NCBI GenBank assembly: GCA_027422505.1
Contig: JAPQWV010001359.1
Span: forward strand, 1 to 64,000
From: Craterostigma plantagineum
Lineage: Eukaryota; Streptophyta; Magnoliopsida; Lamiales; Linderniaceae
Length of the DNA stretch: 64,000 nucleotides
Direction: 5' to 3'
In this document: piece after piece, positions 47,526 to 59,700 of the stretch
Layout: each line of letters opens with the position of its first letter
Position numbering within the stretch: position 1 is the stretch's first letter
Program-made: the position numbers and the translations under genes
The notes under the pieces: generated by a model
The model's database searches: none
Told to the model about the DNA's origin: nothing
What the model saw: the letters and a program-made list of their open reading frames with translations, nothing else

Positions 47526-49069
47526 AGGGATACCATAAACCTAAGGTTGAGGTGCCCTTGAGGTAGCGCAGAATCCGTTTGACCGCAAGCATGTGAGATT
47601 CTTTGCGGTCGGCGGCACAGAGGCAGGTGACAAACATAATATTCGGCCGGCTTGAGGTGAGATAGAGAAGAGAGCTGATTATGCTGCGATTGTGATGTCG
47701 ACCGCTTTTCTAGTGGGATCGGCATCCAACCTGCAGCTTGTTGACATGGGAGTGCTGAGTGGCTCTCTGATCTTGATGGAACTTCTTCAGAATATCCTTG
47801 ATGTAGTTAGTCTGACTTATGAAGATGCCATCTTCGAGCTGCCTGACTTGGAGTCCCAAGAAGAATTGCATGTCTCCCATGTGACTCATTTCGAATGTGC
47901 ACTTCATCAAATCTCCAAATCTCTTGCATAACCGTGGATTTGTTGATCAGAAGATGATGTCGTCTACATAAACTTGGACGATCATCAAGTCTTTGTCTTG
48001 CCATTTTATGAAGAGGGTTGTATCAATCGTTCCTCGGATGAATTCAGACTTCACGAGGAAATCACTCAGGACATCATACCAAGCACGTGGAGCTTGTTTT
48101 AGTCCGTAGAGAGCTTTGTCCAATCGATACACGTGATCGGGATGTTCTTGATCAACAAAGCCTTCTGGCCGAGCGACGTAGACTTCCTCCTTTAGCACGC
48201 CGTTGAGGAAGGCGGTCTTAACATCCATTTGATAGATTTTGAAGTCTTTGTGAGCCGCATAAGCCAAGAAAAAGCGGATGGCTTTGATTCGGGCAACAGG
48301 GGCATACGTCTCGTCGTAGTCAATGCCTCATGTTGGTTGTAGCCCTTCACAACCACTCTAGCTTATTCCTGATCACTTCCCCATCTTCATTCTTTTTTGT
48401 TCTTGAACACCCATTTCGTCCCGATCATGGTTTCCGCGGACGGGGTACTAGAGTCCACACTTGAAGATGCTCGAATTGGTTGATCTCATCTTGCATAGCT
48501 ATCATCCAATTCGGGTCTTTTAGTGCGTCTACTACCTTGGTTGGCTCATTTTGGCTTAGGGTGCAGCCGAAGAGACTGTACTGATGTCTTGTCCTTACTC
48601 CACTTGACAGATCACCAATAATCTGATCAACAGGGTGTGCTCGAGTCCACTTTCGCTCATGTGGCAGGGCTGAACTAGATGCATCAGCCATTTGTGGACC
48701 GAGTTTTCCAATAATTTCAAATTGTTCATTAGTTTGAGGTAAGTCTGATTCTTCACTTGGATTGAGCGATTCTGATGAGACTTCCTCATTTACTATGGTA
48801 GGTTCTTCAGGGATCTGTGGTAATTCTGAGTCGGGTGAGGTGGGGACATTTGAAGAGCTTGTTACATCGGCCTCGTCGAGTAGGGATCCACTAAAGGTTT
48901 AGCGGTAATAGTGCCTGGCCGATATACGGGCTCAAAGAGAGAGTCCAAGTCCTCCAACGCAAGTCTCAGAGCCTCTGCTGACGTTGAATCCTGGGTTGTT
49001 GTTGTCATTTTCTGTTGGTTTTGTGCCAACACACCAGTGAATGCGGGTTCTAAACTGTGGTATTGTCAT
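47526..49069 (-). pseudogene. copia-2, pol fragment (integrase tail and RT)
   Basis: Minus-strand fragment of the same copia family. Reading leftward: integrase tail with FTGVLAQNQQKM (49000-49045), acidic linker, ADASSSALPHERKWTRAHPV, then RT with VYQ-type [40 protein letters not shown] and catalytic [10 protein letters not shown] (~47950-47980), and FFLGLQVRQLEDGIF. It stops at LRYLKGTSTLGLWYP at 47526, where the gypsy-2 LTR end begins. Frameshifts lie near 48350, 47930 and 47700. Its upstream part is cut at 49069 by the copia-3 LTR. Neither missing half is in the window. Confidence 0.9.
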
Positions 49070-49432
49070 TGTAGCTTTCATTGTTAGGTCCTCATATTAA
49101 CAACTCTAAGATCCTAGGCAGGAATTCTAAGTAATTCGATGAATATGATTGACATTAATAATCGATCGAAAAACTCTAATGAAGATCGAGAGAGAGTTTT
49201 CGAGTAGAGTGAGAAAGTTACTGTTGTTTCTCTCTCTAGAAAATTGAATTGCAAGCCCTTCGGATCAATTTTCAAAACTTTCTCTATTCAGCTCAATTCA
49301 TTTACAGGTATTTATACCAACAATCTTGGTATAAATATCTAACTAGTCCATAATCTAAAGACTAATACAAGTAAAGCCCTAATTACAAGGACAACTAATG
49401 AAATCAAGCACAATTACAAATGATATTCTACA
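49070..49432 (-). mobile_element. copia-3 3' LTR, 363 bp
   Basis: On the minus strand it starts TGTAGAATATCATTTG and ends GAAAGCTACA, so the ends are inverted repeats (TGTAG/CTACA). It contains a TATA-like GGTATAAATACC near 49302-49313. A short LTR on an element with a ~14.5-kb or longer interior is an unusual ratio. It is homologous to 21359-21462 in copia-M. Confidence 0.88.
49300..49313 (-). promoter_or_regulatory. Candidate TATA box in the copia-3 LTR
   Basis: TATAAATA on the minus strand, ~120 bp into the LTR, where a U3 promoter is expected. Supported by position and motif only. Confidence 0.5.
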
Positions 49433-52400
49433 TTCTCCCCCTTTGTGCTTGATTGCGTCTCCGCGCTATTCGTCCTTGTCGGGCATAGTACGATCTGCGC
49501 AAGCCCAGTGCATGCTCGTAGTCCCTAACGGTCTCCCTGAGCTTCAGGCGCTCCTCGATGTCATCCAATAATTCCATCAGGAGTGGCCGTTCTCTCACAA
49601 ACCGGTGGATCCTCTGCATTGTGTCTCTGTTCATTTCTTCCAACTCTGTTCGATATTCCTCCTGATGATCTTGAGGTTACCATCGCAAACTTGTGAATTT
49701 CTGTCTTCAGCATCAACCTATTCTTCTTGGCAATTGGGTTGTTGTAGGTGATGCCGATGACAGAGCTGATGTGCACGTGATTGCTTGGAAGCCTCTCTAT
49801 CTCAGGTCCTTTGAGGAGTGGTTCGGCCATGTTGACCTTCTTCATATTTGCTCTCAAGCACCATTTGAAGGTCGTGAGCGGCGATGTACTTGACTTGTCG
49901 CATCATGAACCGGTAGAGCCCTTCGAGGACTTCTTTCTTGATAAAGCCCTGAGGACCTTTGTACTTCTCCACGTATAGCTGATAAAGACGGTAGACTTCA
50001 TCAGCGGGGAGGTATGGCAGGTCGCTCTCGCTTAGTTCCTCTCGGGTCCTATCCACTCGTTCGATGACGTAGTGAGGTGTTGGAAGTCCTCATTTGGCAC
50101 AGTAGACACTGAGGAGTTGGCAAATTGGGGAGAGTTCCCTGAAGTGACTCTTTAGTCGATCCTTCGGGATCCCCAGCCTCACGTTCGGTCCTCGTTGGGT
50201 CAGCATCCACAAATATGTCATTCTCTTCTGCTGATCCCAGTGAGAGGTCCCTCTCAGCTCGAACTCATCCGGCTTCTTAATTCGATCCGGTGACCTCCAA
50301 ATGTTTTCCCTGACTTCTTCAAGGAAAGGTATCTCTATATGAATGTTCTCCCACGGCGTGTCCATCCGAACGGTCCCTGGCATCTGTCTTGTAGGGGAAG
50401 CCGCTCGCTGTGCGATCAACTCCGGTAGCCTTGGGATTTCATTTTGGTAGTCTACACCTTCTTGAAGTTCGTCGTCTTCAATGATCACGAGGTCAACGGA
50501 TGCTTGTTGTAAGAGGTGGCGTACGTCCTGAAGCCGTTGTCTCTGATGCTCCTCGGCATGGAATGGGTCATCCACTATCCTTCGAAGATGTACTTGTCCA
50601 ACACTTCGTGTGGATTGATGCCATGTCCAGAGGGTCCCGGTTGGTCTGGAGCGACGGAGGGAGTAGCTTGGGTAGTTGCCAGAGCTACAAGCATTGCAGC
50701 ACTTGCTTCTTCTTCCGGAAGCAAGGGGCTTGAGTAGATCGGCGGTGTGGGCGGAGGCGTCCCGAGGGTAAAGATAGGTGGGTCGATATGTGGTAGAGTG
50801 GCTGTGCGGTGCGTGGTTTGGGTAGTTTGAGTGGTATGGGTGGTTTGGTTTGGGTTTGTGTTTCACCAGCTCCAGCGCTTGTATGCGTAGCGCCCGAGCC
50901 TTGTCCATGGCCAGATGTAGATGTCCTCGGCCTCTTCTCCCCTCATGAGGATTCTGATCGTCAGGATCGTCATGTCTGCACCGGGAGTGGGAGCTTTGGC
51001 CTCGGCAGGTGTCAGTCGATGGCTCAGGATGATCCACAAATCGCCGATAGAGGGACTCTTCTTGAGGCGATCGAATGGACAGGCCTATCAGGCTGGCGAG
51101 GAGAATGTCGTGGAGCTCGGTGATGGGGATGGTGTATGGGTTGATGAGGATGGAGGAAGAGGCTAAAGGGTCGGTGGACGTGGGTTGTGGAGGTGTCGGG
51201 TGGGTTTGTGACGAAGGGCCTTCAGAGGCAGGTGCTTTCCCGGTATCTCTTCGGGATGCCTCGATTACTTGTAGTACTCTTTCCGTGATCTTGTCTTCAA
51301 CTGTACAGCCGCAGAGAGAGCGGCCTGGAACTGTTCATTCGTCACAAATGGTGTGGACGCCTCCAGGGATGGACTAGGACGACTGATGTCGCCTGTTATC
51401 AACCCTAAAGTAGACACCGGCTCCTGTCGCAGCCTCACAGTCACTTGAGGTTGTGACTGTATGAGACTTCCACCCAATCCTCGAGTCGAATCCTGAGGAT
51501 TCGCCTCTATGGGTGTTAAGGCAGGCTCAGGTTGTGCCTGGGAACCAGACACCACGTGAGTTGGTTGCGGCTCCAGATTGAGCGAAGATGTGCCAGCAAA
51601 CACTTGTCGTCGTGGTCAGCCTAGTATCTGGGGCGACAGTGACGGCCGGGAGAGGGACTCCAGCTGAATGCTTAGTCGTCTGGGAGTCCTCCTTATCAGG
51701 CTGATTTCCTCGTCAGACTCCGTGTCAGACGGGGTGGCTGTGTGAGGAGTGAGGTCACGATTGACGTCCTCTAGTGCCTGACCCGTCACCGGTGGAAGAG
51801 AGCTATGCCCCATTTCAGTCTCGGGCTGTGCTTCTTGTTGAAGAACCTCCTCAAAAGTTTCTTCGAGCACGCCAACATGTACGGGCACTTCCACCTGGAA
51901 TTTGTGTTCAGGAGCCTCGAGCGCCATCTCGGTAGCCACGACGTCTATCAAGGTATATTCTACGTCGGACATTGACTCTTCGATCGAAGGAGACTCCTGT
52001 TGAAGCTCCTGAGCGACGACGTCAATCATCGCATCGTCAGGGCGTGGTTGGTGTTTGGGAGGGCTCACATGGTGATCTGCCGGGGGCCCTCTGATCATAT
52101 CCTCCGTTAAATTGTGTTTCCGGCAGAACCTCTGATACTCAGCTCCCGTGGGGTCGGCGAGCCTGAGTAGGTTGAGTGGAATCAGCATCGACGGTTGGTC
52201 CAGGTCCGTGAGCCGTGGGTTATGGAAAAATTTAAGCCTAGGCGGCTGGTAGTTTCCACCAGGAGGTAGCTGGGGGATGTTTTCTGCGTGTAGTTCCATG
52301 AACTCCCTGATGATCACGTTGAACCATCGAGCATAGGGCACGTTCTTCGACCTTCGGTTCTCCTTCAGCCGAATCTGTTCAGCTAGATCGTTCCAGATTA

Positions 52401-52960
52401 GCTGTGCAAAGTGGTAGTTTCTGGCGAAGGCGAGGCCGTGAAAGATCTGCAATATGTTGCCGTTGCCCTTGTCGAATCCAGCGTGTTTGGGTGACAGACA
52501 CTTGTTCATTATGCCGAACAGTGTCTTCCAGGGGTGAGGGATACCGCTGCTCTGGACCTGAGCTAATCTAGTAAGCGGCGTTGGTATCCCATGTGCAGGA
52601 AATCCTGAATCATCTCCGCGTCCGTCGGGAGCAGGTCGTAGTTGTCTTGGTGAGGCAGGTCCAGTATCATGTCGAACTGGCTCTTGCTCATGTGAATATG
52701 CCGCGTCCCGATTCGGGTCATGATGGAGAAGGTCCCATCTGCTACGGCTCCTTGTATGCATCCCGAAAACTGCTGGAGATAGACCATCGCACCGATGCGG
52801 TGACAGTTAATGCATGCCAGATGGGGTGGCCTTGTAGGATTGATACGATGATCTCGTCTGGACACCTGAACGTGCTCAGATCGAGCTGGAAGTTCGTATC
52901 TTGAACCTTTAGATAAAGGTTGTGATCGTAGATGTGGTTGTATCTTGGGTAGCGATCCAT
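49428..52960 (-). pseudogene. copia-3 accessory ORF downstream of pol (aORF), frameshifted
   Basis: Start ATG at 52960 (MDRYPRYNHIYDHNLYLKVQ). Conserved blocks, in order: FQLDLSTFRCPDEIIVSILQ; VYLQQF; RHIHMSKSQFDMILDLPHQD; LSPKHAGFDKGNGNILQIFH; HFAQLIWNDLAEQIRLKENR; NVPYARWFNVIIREF; LPPGGNYQPPRLKFFHNPRL; an acidic region with TATPSDTESDEEISLIRRTP; a Pro-rich middle; DTPWENIHIEIPFLEEVREN; PADEVYRLYQLYVEKYKGPQ; a C-terminal helix-rich basic tail RRNQAQRGRM. The longest open piece is 381 codons (52761-51616). Frameshifts near 52770, 52570, 51610, 51200, 50090, 49800 and 49640 break it. The stop lies inside the LTR. No protease, polymerase or membrane signature is visible. It resembles ORFs I recall downstream of pol in other eudicot copia elements. 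Function unknown. Confidence 0.82.
49433..49445 (-). promoter_or_regulatory. copia-3 polypurine tract
   Basis: On the minus strand AAAGGGGGAGAA directly precedes TGTAG of the LTR, and it encodes the QRGRM end of the aORF. Confidence 0.88.
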
Positions 52961-52992
52961 CTGAAATATAAGATACATAAAAGTTCATTAGG
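52961..52992 (-). promoter_or_regulatory. Candidate 3' splice site before the aORF
   Basis: The minus strand reads CTAAT (branch-like A at 52989), then a T-rich stretch, then TTATATTTCAG ending at 52961, directly followed by the aORF ATG (52960). The A-to-AG distance of 28 bases suits a plant intron. Copia-M keeps CTAAT (17810-17814) and GTATTTCA, but has CAA in place of CAG. Confidence 0.5.
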
Positions 52993-55900
52993 TCAATTTT
53001 ATTTTTCAGTCGAAATATGAATAAATTTCATCAAACTATAGTAATATTGCAAATAATAGCATGTTCGATGAATTTGAATTGAAATCATATCAAATGCATA
53101 GTGTATGTTCAATTTCAAAAATCGTGATGGCATGAATGTAATTTCGAATGAAATATTTGTCGCGTGAAAAATGGTTCGGAATTTCGCTAAGTGTTAAATC
53201 AGTAAGTCACTGTTCATGCCGAGAAAATTTTCGGTCGATAAAATTGAAATGCAATTTGATTTCCTATACACTGATTTCAATTGAAACGTTTCCGTGCGAT
53301 TTTTCGATCGAGAAATTTTATTCGCTGATAGTCCGCTACAATGTAAAGGACTTAGTGAAAAATTTCCTAAGTGTTGACGATGAAATTTAGACTTTAGTCG
53401 ATCAATTTTATGATCGAGAAAAATTCCGCGTAAATTTACGATCGAGAAACTAATTCTCAGGTAAATTTCTGTCGAGAAATTTTTTTCGATTGAATAAAAC
53501 TTTTTCGATTTGAAATTTGTCGAGCGGTATGTGATTTTCGATTGTAAGTAAAATTTTTCGCTGCGAAATATTTCTATCGAGAAATGGTCAACGAAAGACT
53601 AAGTCAATCGTCGAGAAATTTTTTGATCAATTAAGCCCTAAGCGGCGAATTTTACGATCGAAAAATTAAGCGTTGAAAATTAATTTTTCGCTGCTAAATT
53701 TTTTTGCTACCAAATTGTAATCAAAATCGAAATTCTACTTTGCTATAGTAAGTTTTACGCTCGATAAAATTTGCATCTAAAATATCTATTCAGTGCATAA
53801 GTTTTTCGCTCGCAGAAAATCATAATTGGATTTTTCGATGGTAAATGTAGCGGTTATAATCTTTTTATCGTGATGACTAAGTCAAAATTTTGCGATCGAA
53901 AACTAAATCGACACAAATAGTATCTCGATTGAATTGTAATCCAATTAAGATAATTTGCGATCGACAAAGTTCTTCGATAGCTTCAAAACTTCAAATACCC
54001 AGTTTCATCGAAACTCATTTTATCATCACAGATGGAAATTTTCCAACGATTTATGCTATCTGTTTCGTCAAAAACATCGAATCTATCTAAACAACAGGCA
54101 TTTAAGTCAGAAGATCCAAGAATCATGCCTAAGTTTAGTAAAACAGTATACGCTGAAATGGTTTTTGACGAACAGTCGAAAAATCTTAACCTAAAATGCG
54201 AAAACCACAGAATTGAAATGCAAATCAAGTTATAACATGCGCAATCGTTAACCGAATCGAATTTCTACCTTAATCAGACGATTTGAAGTGAAAATTAGAT
54301 TTTGAAGAATTTTGTATCGTCTGAGAAAGTTTTTCGCGAGAGAAATTTTTTCGATTAGGGTTGCTTGAGAAAAAGTTTTTCGACTGGCAAAGGTTAAACT
54401 TTTATTAACTAGCATTAATTTGTTGCCGGGCTTGTGATTTGACATTTTGCGATTAAAGGAATCAGGTCTATTACTATTTGCACATGAAAAATTCAATTTT
54501 TCGATCGCAAATTATCGCAGTTAATCAAGATCGATCCCGACACTGTTTATGATCGAGAAACTTTAAATTGCGAATTAATTCTAATATCCAGTTTCTCGAT
54601 AGTAAGTTCTTCTCAAGTATTTCAGATTGACCCCTCTTTCAAAATAAAACCCATTATAAGGCTCCCCCTTAGTAATTAAAATATATACAATTAACTCCCT
54701 GTATTTTCCGAGTAGTAATGTCTAGCTCCCCTGGTAGTAGTTTAAAAATCTGTACCACTTAGAGATAAACGTTAGTAATAATAGAGTTAATCAACAATTA
54801 TTTTGGGAAATTTTATCTTTGAAATATCTTGTCCTCTGTCTAGCTCCTTTCTTTGTAGTGTCGACGTCTTACTCCTTAATTTTGAAACATCTGAAATACT
54901 GAGAGAAAAAACATCAAAATATTTGGAGCTAAACCACGATTTTTATCCTTGCTCCCCCTCAAATGATGCACAAGAATTAACTAACTATACAAGCATAATA
55001 AATCAATTCAAGTCACGAGCATAAAAACACACAAATTTACCAAGTAAGTATGTGTACATGGTCCCCGAAAGCATGTACTTCAAAATATTGTGCGAGGGTT
55101 GGAGCATAAAAAAAAATTATCGCATTTAAACAATTCAGTAACAATGCAATCTAAAATTGCATTTAGGATGTGCGACATAAAAAATTCGCATTTATTCAAT
55201 TCAACGCATATGAAACATAACATTTCATGTCAAAATGTGCGAAATATTTATTTATTTATTTATTTTTTTTTTTTGCATTTTACTATTAGTATAGTATGGG
55301 GTCAGATTATTTTGCTTCGATCATCGTCAAGCCTAAAATTTTACGAGACATTTGAAAGAGAAAAATGCAGTCAAATCATGTCGTCAAACTACAGTCCTAA
55401 GTTCATAGACAGCTCCATTTCGACAACTCTCACTAGGTTCGCTCTTGCTCTCAATAATTTCCATCTTGGGATTTTTATATTTTTATCACTCAAGTCAACA
55501 CAAGCAATTTTAACTCAGTTTACCTATGATCGAGGCATGTTTAATCATTTCACCCAAGCGAGAGACCGTCGATTGGAATCAAAGGGGTGTAAAGGTTTTA
55601 GTTTGGCTAGGACTTAGAAGGGAAGGAATTTAGAGGAAAGTGAGCTTATCTCTTTGTCATCTTCCATTTCTACGTCCGTCTCCTTTCTTTTCGGCATCTT
55701 TCTTCTTTTCTCCCTCATTTAATATCCCTTAATAAGCTATGCTCAATCTGAAGCTCCGCTTCTCCATGAGGCTATAGAAGATTATCGTAGGCGAAGTTCT
55801 TCTTGTTGATTCTCGGGCCGATACCGTGCTCCTCTTCTCTAAGTCCCTAGATAGGTTTCAGAGATTATCTATTTGGAAAAGTTCACGGTTATGGAATTCG

Positions 55901-56724
55901 TACCCGAGGCTGTGCTCCTCTTCTCGTTTACTGATATAAGACCCGATTATCGTTGGAGAAGTTCACTTCGTGGTGCTCCTCTTCCAGCCGTTCTGACGAG
56001 CGTACGAGATTATCGTTGGAGAAGTTCGCAACAGGAACGACACCACTTTTTGCAAAGTAGTTGGCTGGCCGGTTCCTTTGGTATTTGCACGTTGAGCAAT
56101 GCCTTCTTTTGTCATCATTCTACTTTTCTTTTGTTATCTCCCCTCCTTTTCTCGTCTGAAAAACCATTCGAAGAGTATAGAATTCGGTTGAAGGCTGGGA
56201 ATGGGTTTCAAATGAAGAAAAGGACGTCGGAGAAGGCTCAAAGTGGATGACTAAGGGCAAACGTGGGGGAATTTATATAAGGCCGAATGAGGAATATCCT
56301 AATCTCCCTTATCATTTTCCTAACGATCTAACGCAAGATGAGTATGACACAAAGAATCACTAGGTAAGACAAGTAATTGATGTGTGACTCACTCGAGAAA
56401 TAGATCCAAATAAAAAAAAAAAGAACAAGGCTTGAATCCTCACGCATGTAGAGTGACTTTGTGCCTAGTGGAACAATCAACTGACCTTTTAGACACAAGA
56501 ATGCGACTTAGACTGACAAAATGTAAGCAATTAAATCGATCGCATGTCGGGGTAAAATTCTTGGTGACTTATAGATCAAAGCATCCTAAAGGATTTCGTC
56601 ATACCCCATTATATTATATATGTATTATTAATTTTTTTTAATATCACGCGAGATAAGGACAAATAAGCATAGAAAACACATAGAATGGAGCATGTGATAG
56701 CACAGAAGATCAGGTAATGCACAT
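52993..56724 (-). other. copia-3 non-coding spacer between pol and aORF
   Basis: No conserved gene is seen. The aORF-proximal 1.6 kb (53150-54620) is rich in GATCGAGAAA/TTTTCGATCG motifs. PPT-like boxes (CTCCCCCT on the plus strand) lie at 54662-54669 and 54952-54959. The GTGCTCCTCTTC module occupies 55790-56040. Tracts of T and TTTA occur near 55246-55275. It is homologous to the copia-L and copia-M spacers. Confidence 0.8.
55790..56040 (-). repeat. Repeated GTGCTCCTCTTC / GATTATCG module in copia-3 spacer
   Basis: Plus-strand GTGCTCCTCTTC occurs at ~55829, ~55912 and ~55974, each followed by GATTATC and a GGAAAAGTTC or GGAGAAGTTC block. The same module is in copia-L (7860-8110). Confidence 0.7.
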
Positions 56725-59700
56725 ATTACGGAAGATTCAACATGCCTAATTTTCCGACAAGGAATTGGAATCGTTTCTCATCCAAGGCCTTGGTGAAAAT
56801 GTCGGCTAGTTGAAACTCCGTGTTCACAAAGTACATCTCTATCGTGCCTTTTTCTACGTGATCTTTGATAAATGATATCTAATGTCTATGTGTTTTGTGC
56901 GTGAATGATGAACAGGATTGCAAGTAATGGCAATTGCACTCTGACTATCACTATATATGGGTATATTAGTTAGATTGTACCCATAGTCGCGAAGCTGTGT
57001 CCGCATCCACAGCATCTGTGAGCAACAGCTGGCGGCAGCTAGGTATCCCGCTTCTGCCATCGAAGTGGACACACAGTTCTGCTTTTTGGATGACCAGCAG
57101 ACGAGCTTTTCGCCTAGAAATTGAGCGCCACCGAACGCGTTTTTCCTGTCCATTCGGCAACCTGCATAGTCAGCAGCAGTGTAGCCGATAAGTTTGAAAT
57201 TCGTACCCTTTGGATACCATAGGCCTAGGGTAGAGGTGACCTTAAGGTAGCGAAGAATTCTTTTGATCGCGAGCATATGGGATTCTTTGGGTTCGGCTTG
57301 AAACGGGCACAAAGTGAGGTAGAGAAGAGATACAATAATACTGTGATACAGTGTGATGTCGATCGATTTACCACAGGGATCGGCATCCAACTTGCAGCTT
57401 GGTGACATAGGAGTGCTGAGAGGCTTGCTCTGGTCTTGATGAAACTTCTTCAGAATATCCTTGATGCATTTTGTTTGACTGATGAAAATTCCATCATTGA
57501 GCTGCCTGACCTGAAGGCCTAAGAAAAATTGCATCTCTCCCATGTGACTCATTTCGAATTTGCTCTTCATGAGATCTCCAAACTTCTTACAGAGCCGATG
57601 ATTTGTTGATCCGAAGATGATGTCGTCGACATATACTTGGACGACCATCAGATCTTTGCCATGCCATTTAATGAAGAGGGTTGTGTCTATCGTTCCTCGT
57701 ATGAATCCAGACTTCACGAGGAAATCACTCAGGACATCGTACCAAGCACGTGGGGCTTGTTTTAGTCCATAGAGAGCTTTGTCCAAACGATAGACGTGAT
57801 CGGATGTTCTTGATCAATGAAACCTTCCGGCTGAGCGACGTAGACTTTTTCTTTTAACACGCCGTTGAGAAAAGCGGTTTTAACATCCATCTGATAGACT
57901 TTGAAATCTTTGTGAGCCGCATAAGCCAGTAGGAGGCGGATAGCTTCAATAAGGGCAACAGGAGCATAAGTCTCGTCGTAGTCGATGCCTTCCTGTTGAT
58001 TGTATCCCTTAGCTACTAACCTTGCTTTGTTTCGGATCACTTCACCATCTTCATTTTCTTATTCTTGAAAACCCATTTTGTTCCGACCACTGTTTTCCCA
58101 TGTGGACGGGGTACCAAGGTCCACACTTGAAGACGTTCGAATTGATTGATTTCCTCTTGCATTGCAATTGTCCAATCCGGGTCTCGAAGTGCGTCTGCTA
58201 CTTTGGTAGGCTTGTTTTGGCTCAGGAAACAACTGAAAAGACTGTGTTGACGACGCGTCCTCACACCATCCGAAGGATTGCCAATTATTAGATCGACCGG
58301 GTGACCTCTAGTCCACTTGCGCTCATGAGGCAAGGCTGTAGCAGATGCGTCAGCCATCTGTGGATCTAGGTTGTCTAGAGTCTCCGATTGATCATTTGTC
58401 TGAGGAAGTTCCAATTCTGCACTTGGATCGATCGTCTCTGATGATACTTCCTCGAGGACCACTATAGGTTCTTCGGTATTCTGTGGCAAATCTGAATCGG
58501 GTGGGGTAGAGGTGTGAGATGAACTTGGTACGTCGGTCTCGAACGGTGGAGAATCCACTGTAGGTGCAGTGGTGCATGACCGATGTACTGGTTCGAAGAG
58601 AGAATCTAAATCGTCTATTGCAAGTCTCGTTGCTTCGTCTGGCAGTGACTTTGATGTTGTTGCCATCTTCTGTTGGTTTTGTGCCAACACACCAGTGATT
58701 ACGGGTTCTGAAATGTTGTCTTCAGAAGCCAACGGGTTGAGCACGGGTCCTGAACTGATTTGAGCAGGAACCATCGGGTTAGTCACGGGTCCTGGACTGA
58801 GTTGACCAAAAGCCAATTCTGCCACTTCGTGAAAAGTGACATTATAGCTTTCCCTAATAGTTCGGTTGGACTTGATGTATACTCGGTACGCTTTTGAGGT
58901 TGAAGAGTACCCGACAAATGTAGCTTCGAATGCTTTAGGGTCGAACTTTGATGTTGTTCTCGGTCGTTCGCCACAAAGCACTTGCACATGAAGACTTTAA
59001 GAAAGATATATTGGGCACTCTATTGTTCACAATCTCGTACGGAGTCTTGTTGAACCGTTTGTGAACCACCGTCCTGTTTTGAGTAAAACAAGCGGTATTG
59101 ACTACTTCAGCCCATAGAAAGTGTGGAAGTCCTGGCAGGATCAGCATTGTACGAGCGGCTTCCACTAGTGTTCGGTTTTTCCTTTCGACGACCCCATTTT
59201 GCTGAGGTGTTTTGGCGGCTGAAAATTGTTGACTTATTCCAAGTTTTTGATAGAACTCACTGAGGTGGTAGTTTTTTGAACTCAGTGCCGTTGTCTGTTC
59301 GAACAACTTGAATAGTCTGTTGCAGCAGATTTTGAGTTGTGTTCACAAAATTGAATAGGTTCTTTCGGTATTCTGTGGCAAATCTGAATCGGGTGTGGTA
59401 GAGGTGTGAGATGAACTTGGTACGTAGGTCTCGAACGGTGGAGAATCCACTATAGGTGCAGTGGTGCATGACCGATATACTGGTTCGAAGAGAGATCCAA
59501 ATCGTCTATTGCAAGTCTCGTGGCTTCGTTTGACATTGACTTTGATGTTGTTCCCATCTTCTGTTTGTTTTGTGCCAACACACCAGTGATTACGGGTTCT
59601 GAAATGTTGTCTTCAGAAGCCAACGGGTTGAGCACGGGTCCTGAACTGATTTGAGCAGGAACCATCGGGTTAGGCACGGGTCCTGGCTGAGTTGACCAAA

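Noticed and set aside
50500..51377. Plus-strand open frames opposite the copia-3 aORF
   Set aside because: They are antisense shadows of the GC-rich, proline-rich part of the aORF, and no similar frame is kept opposite copia-M.
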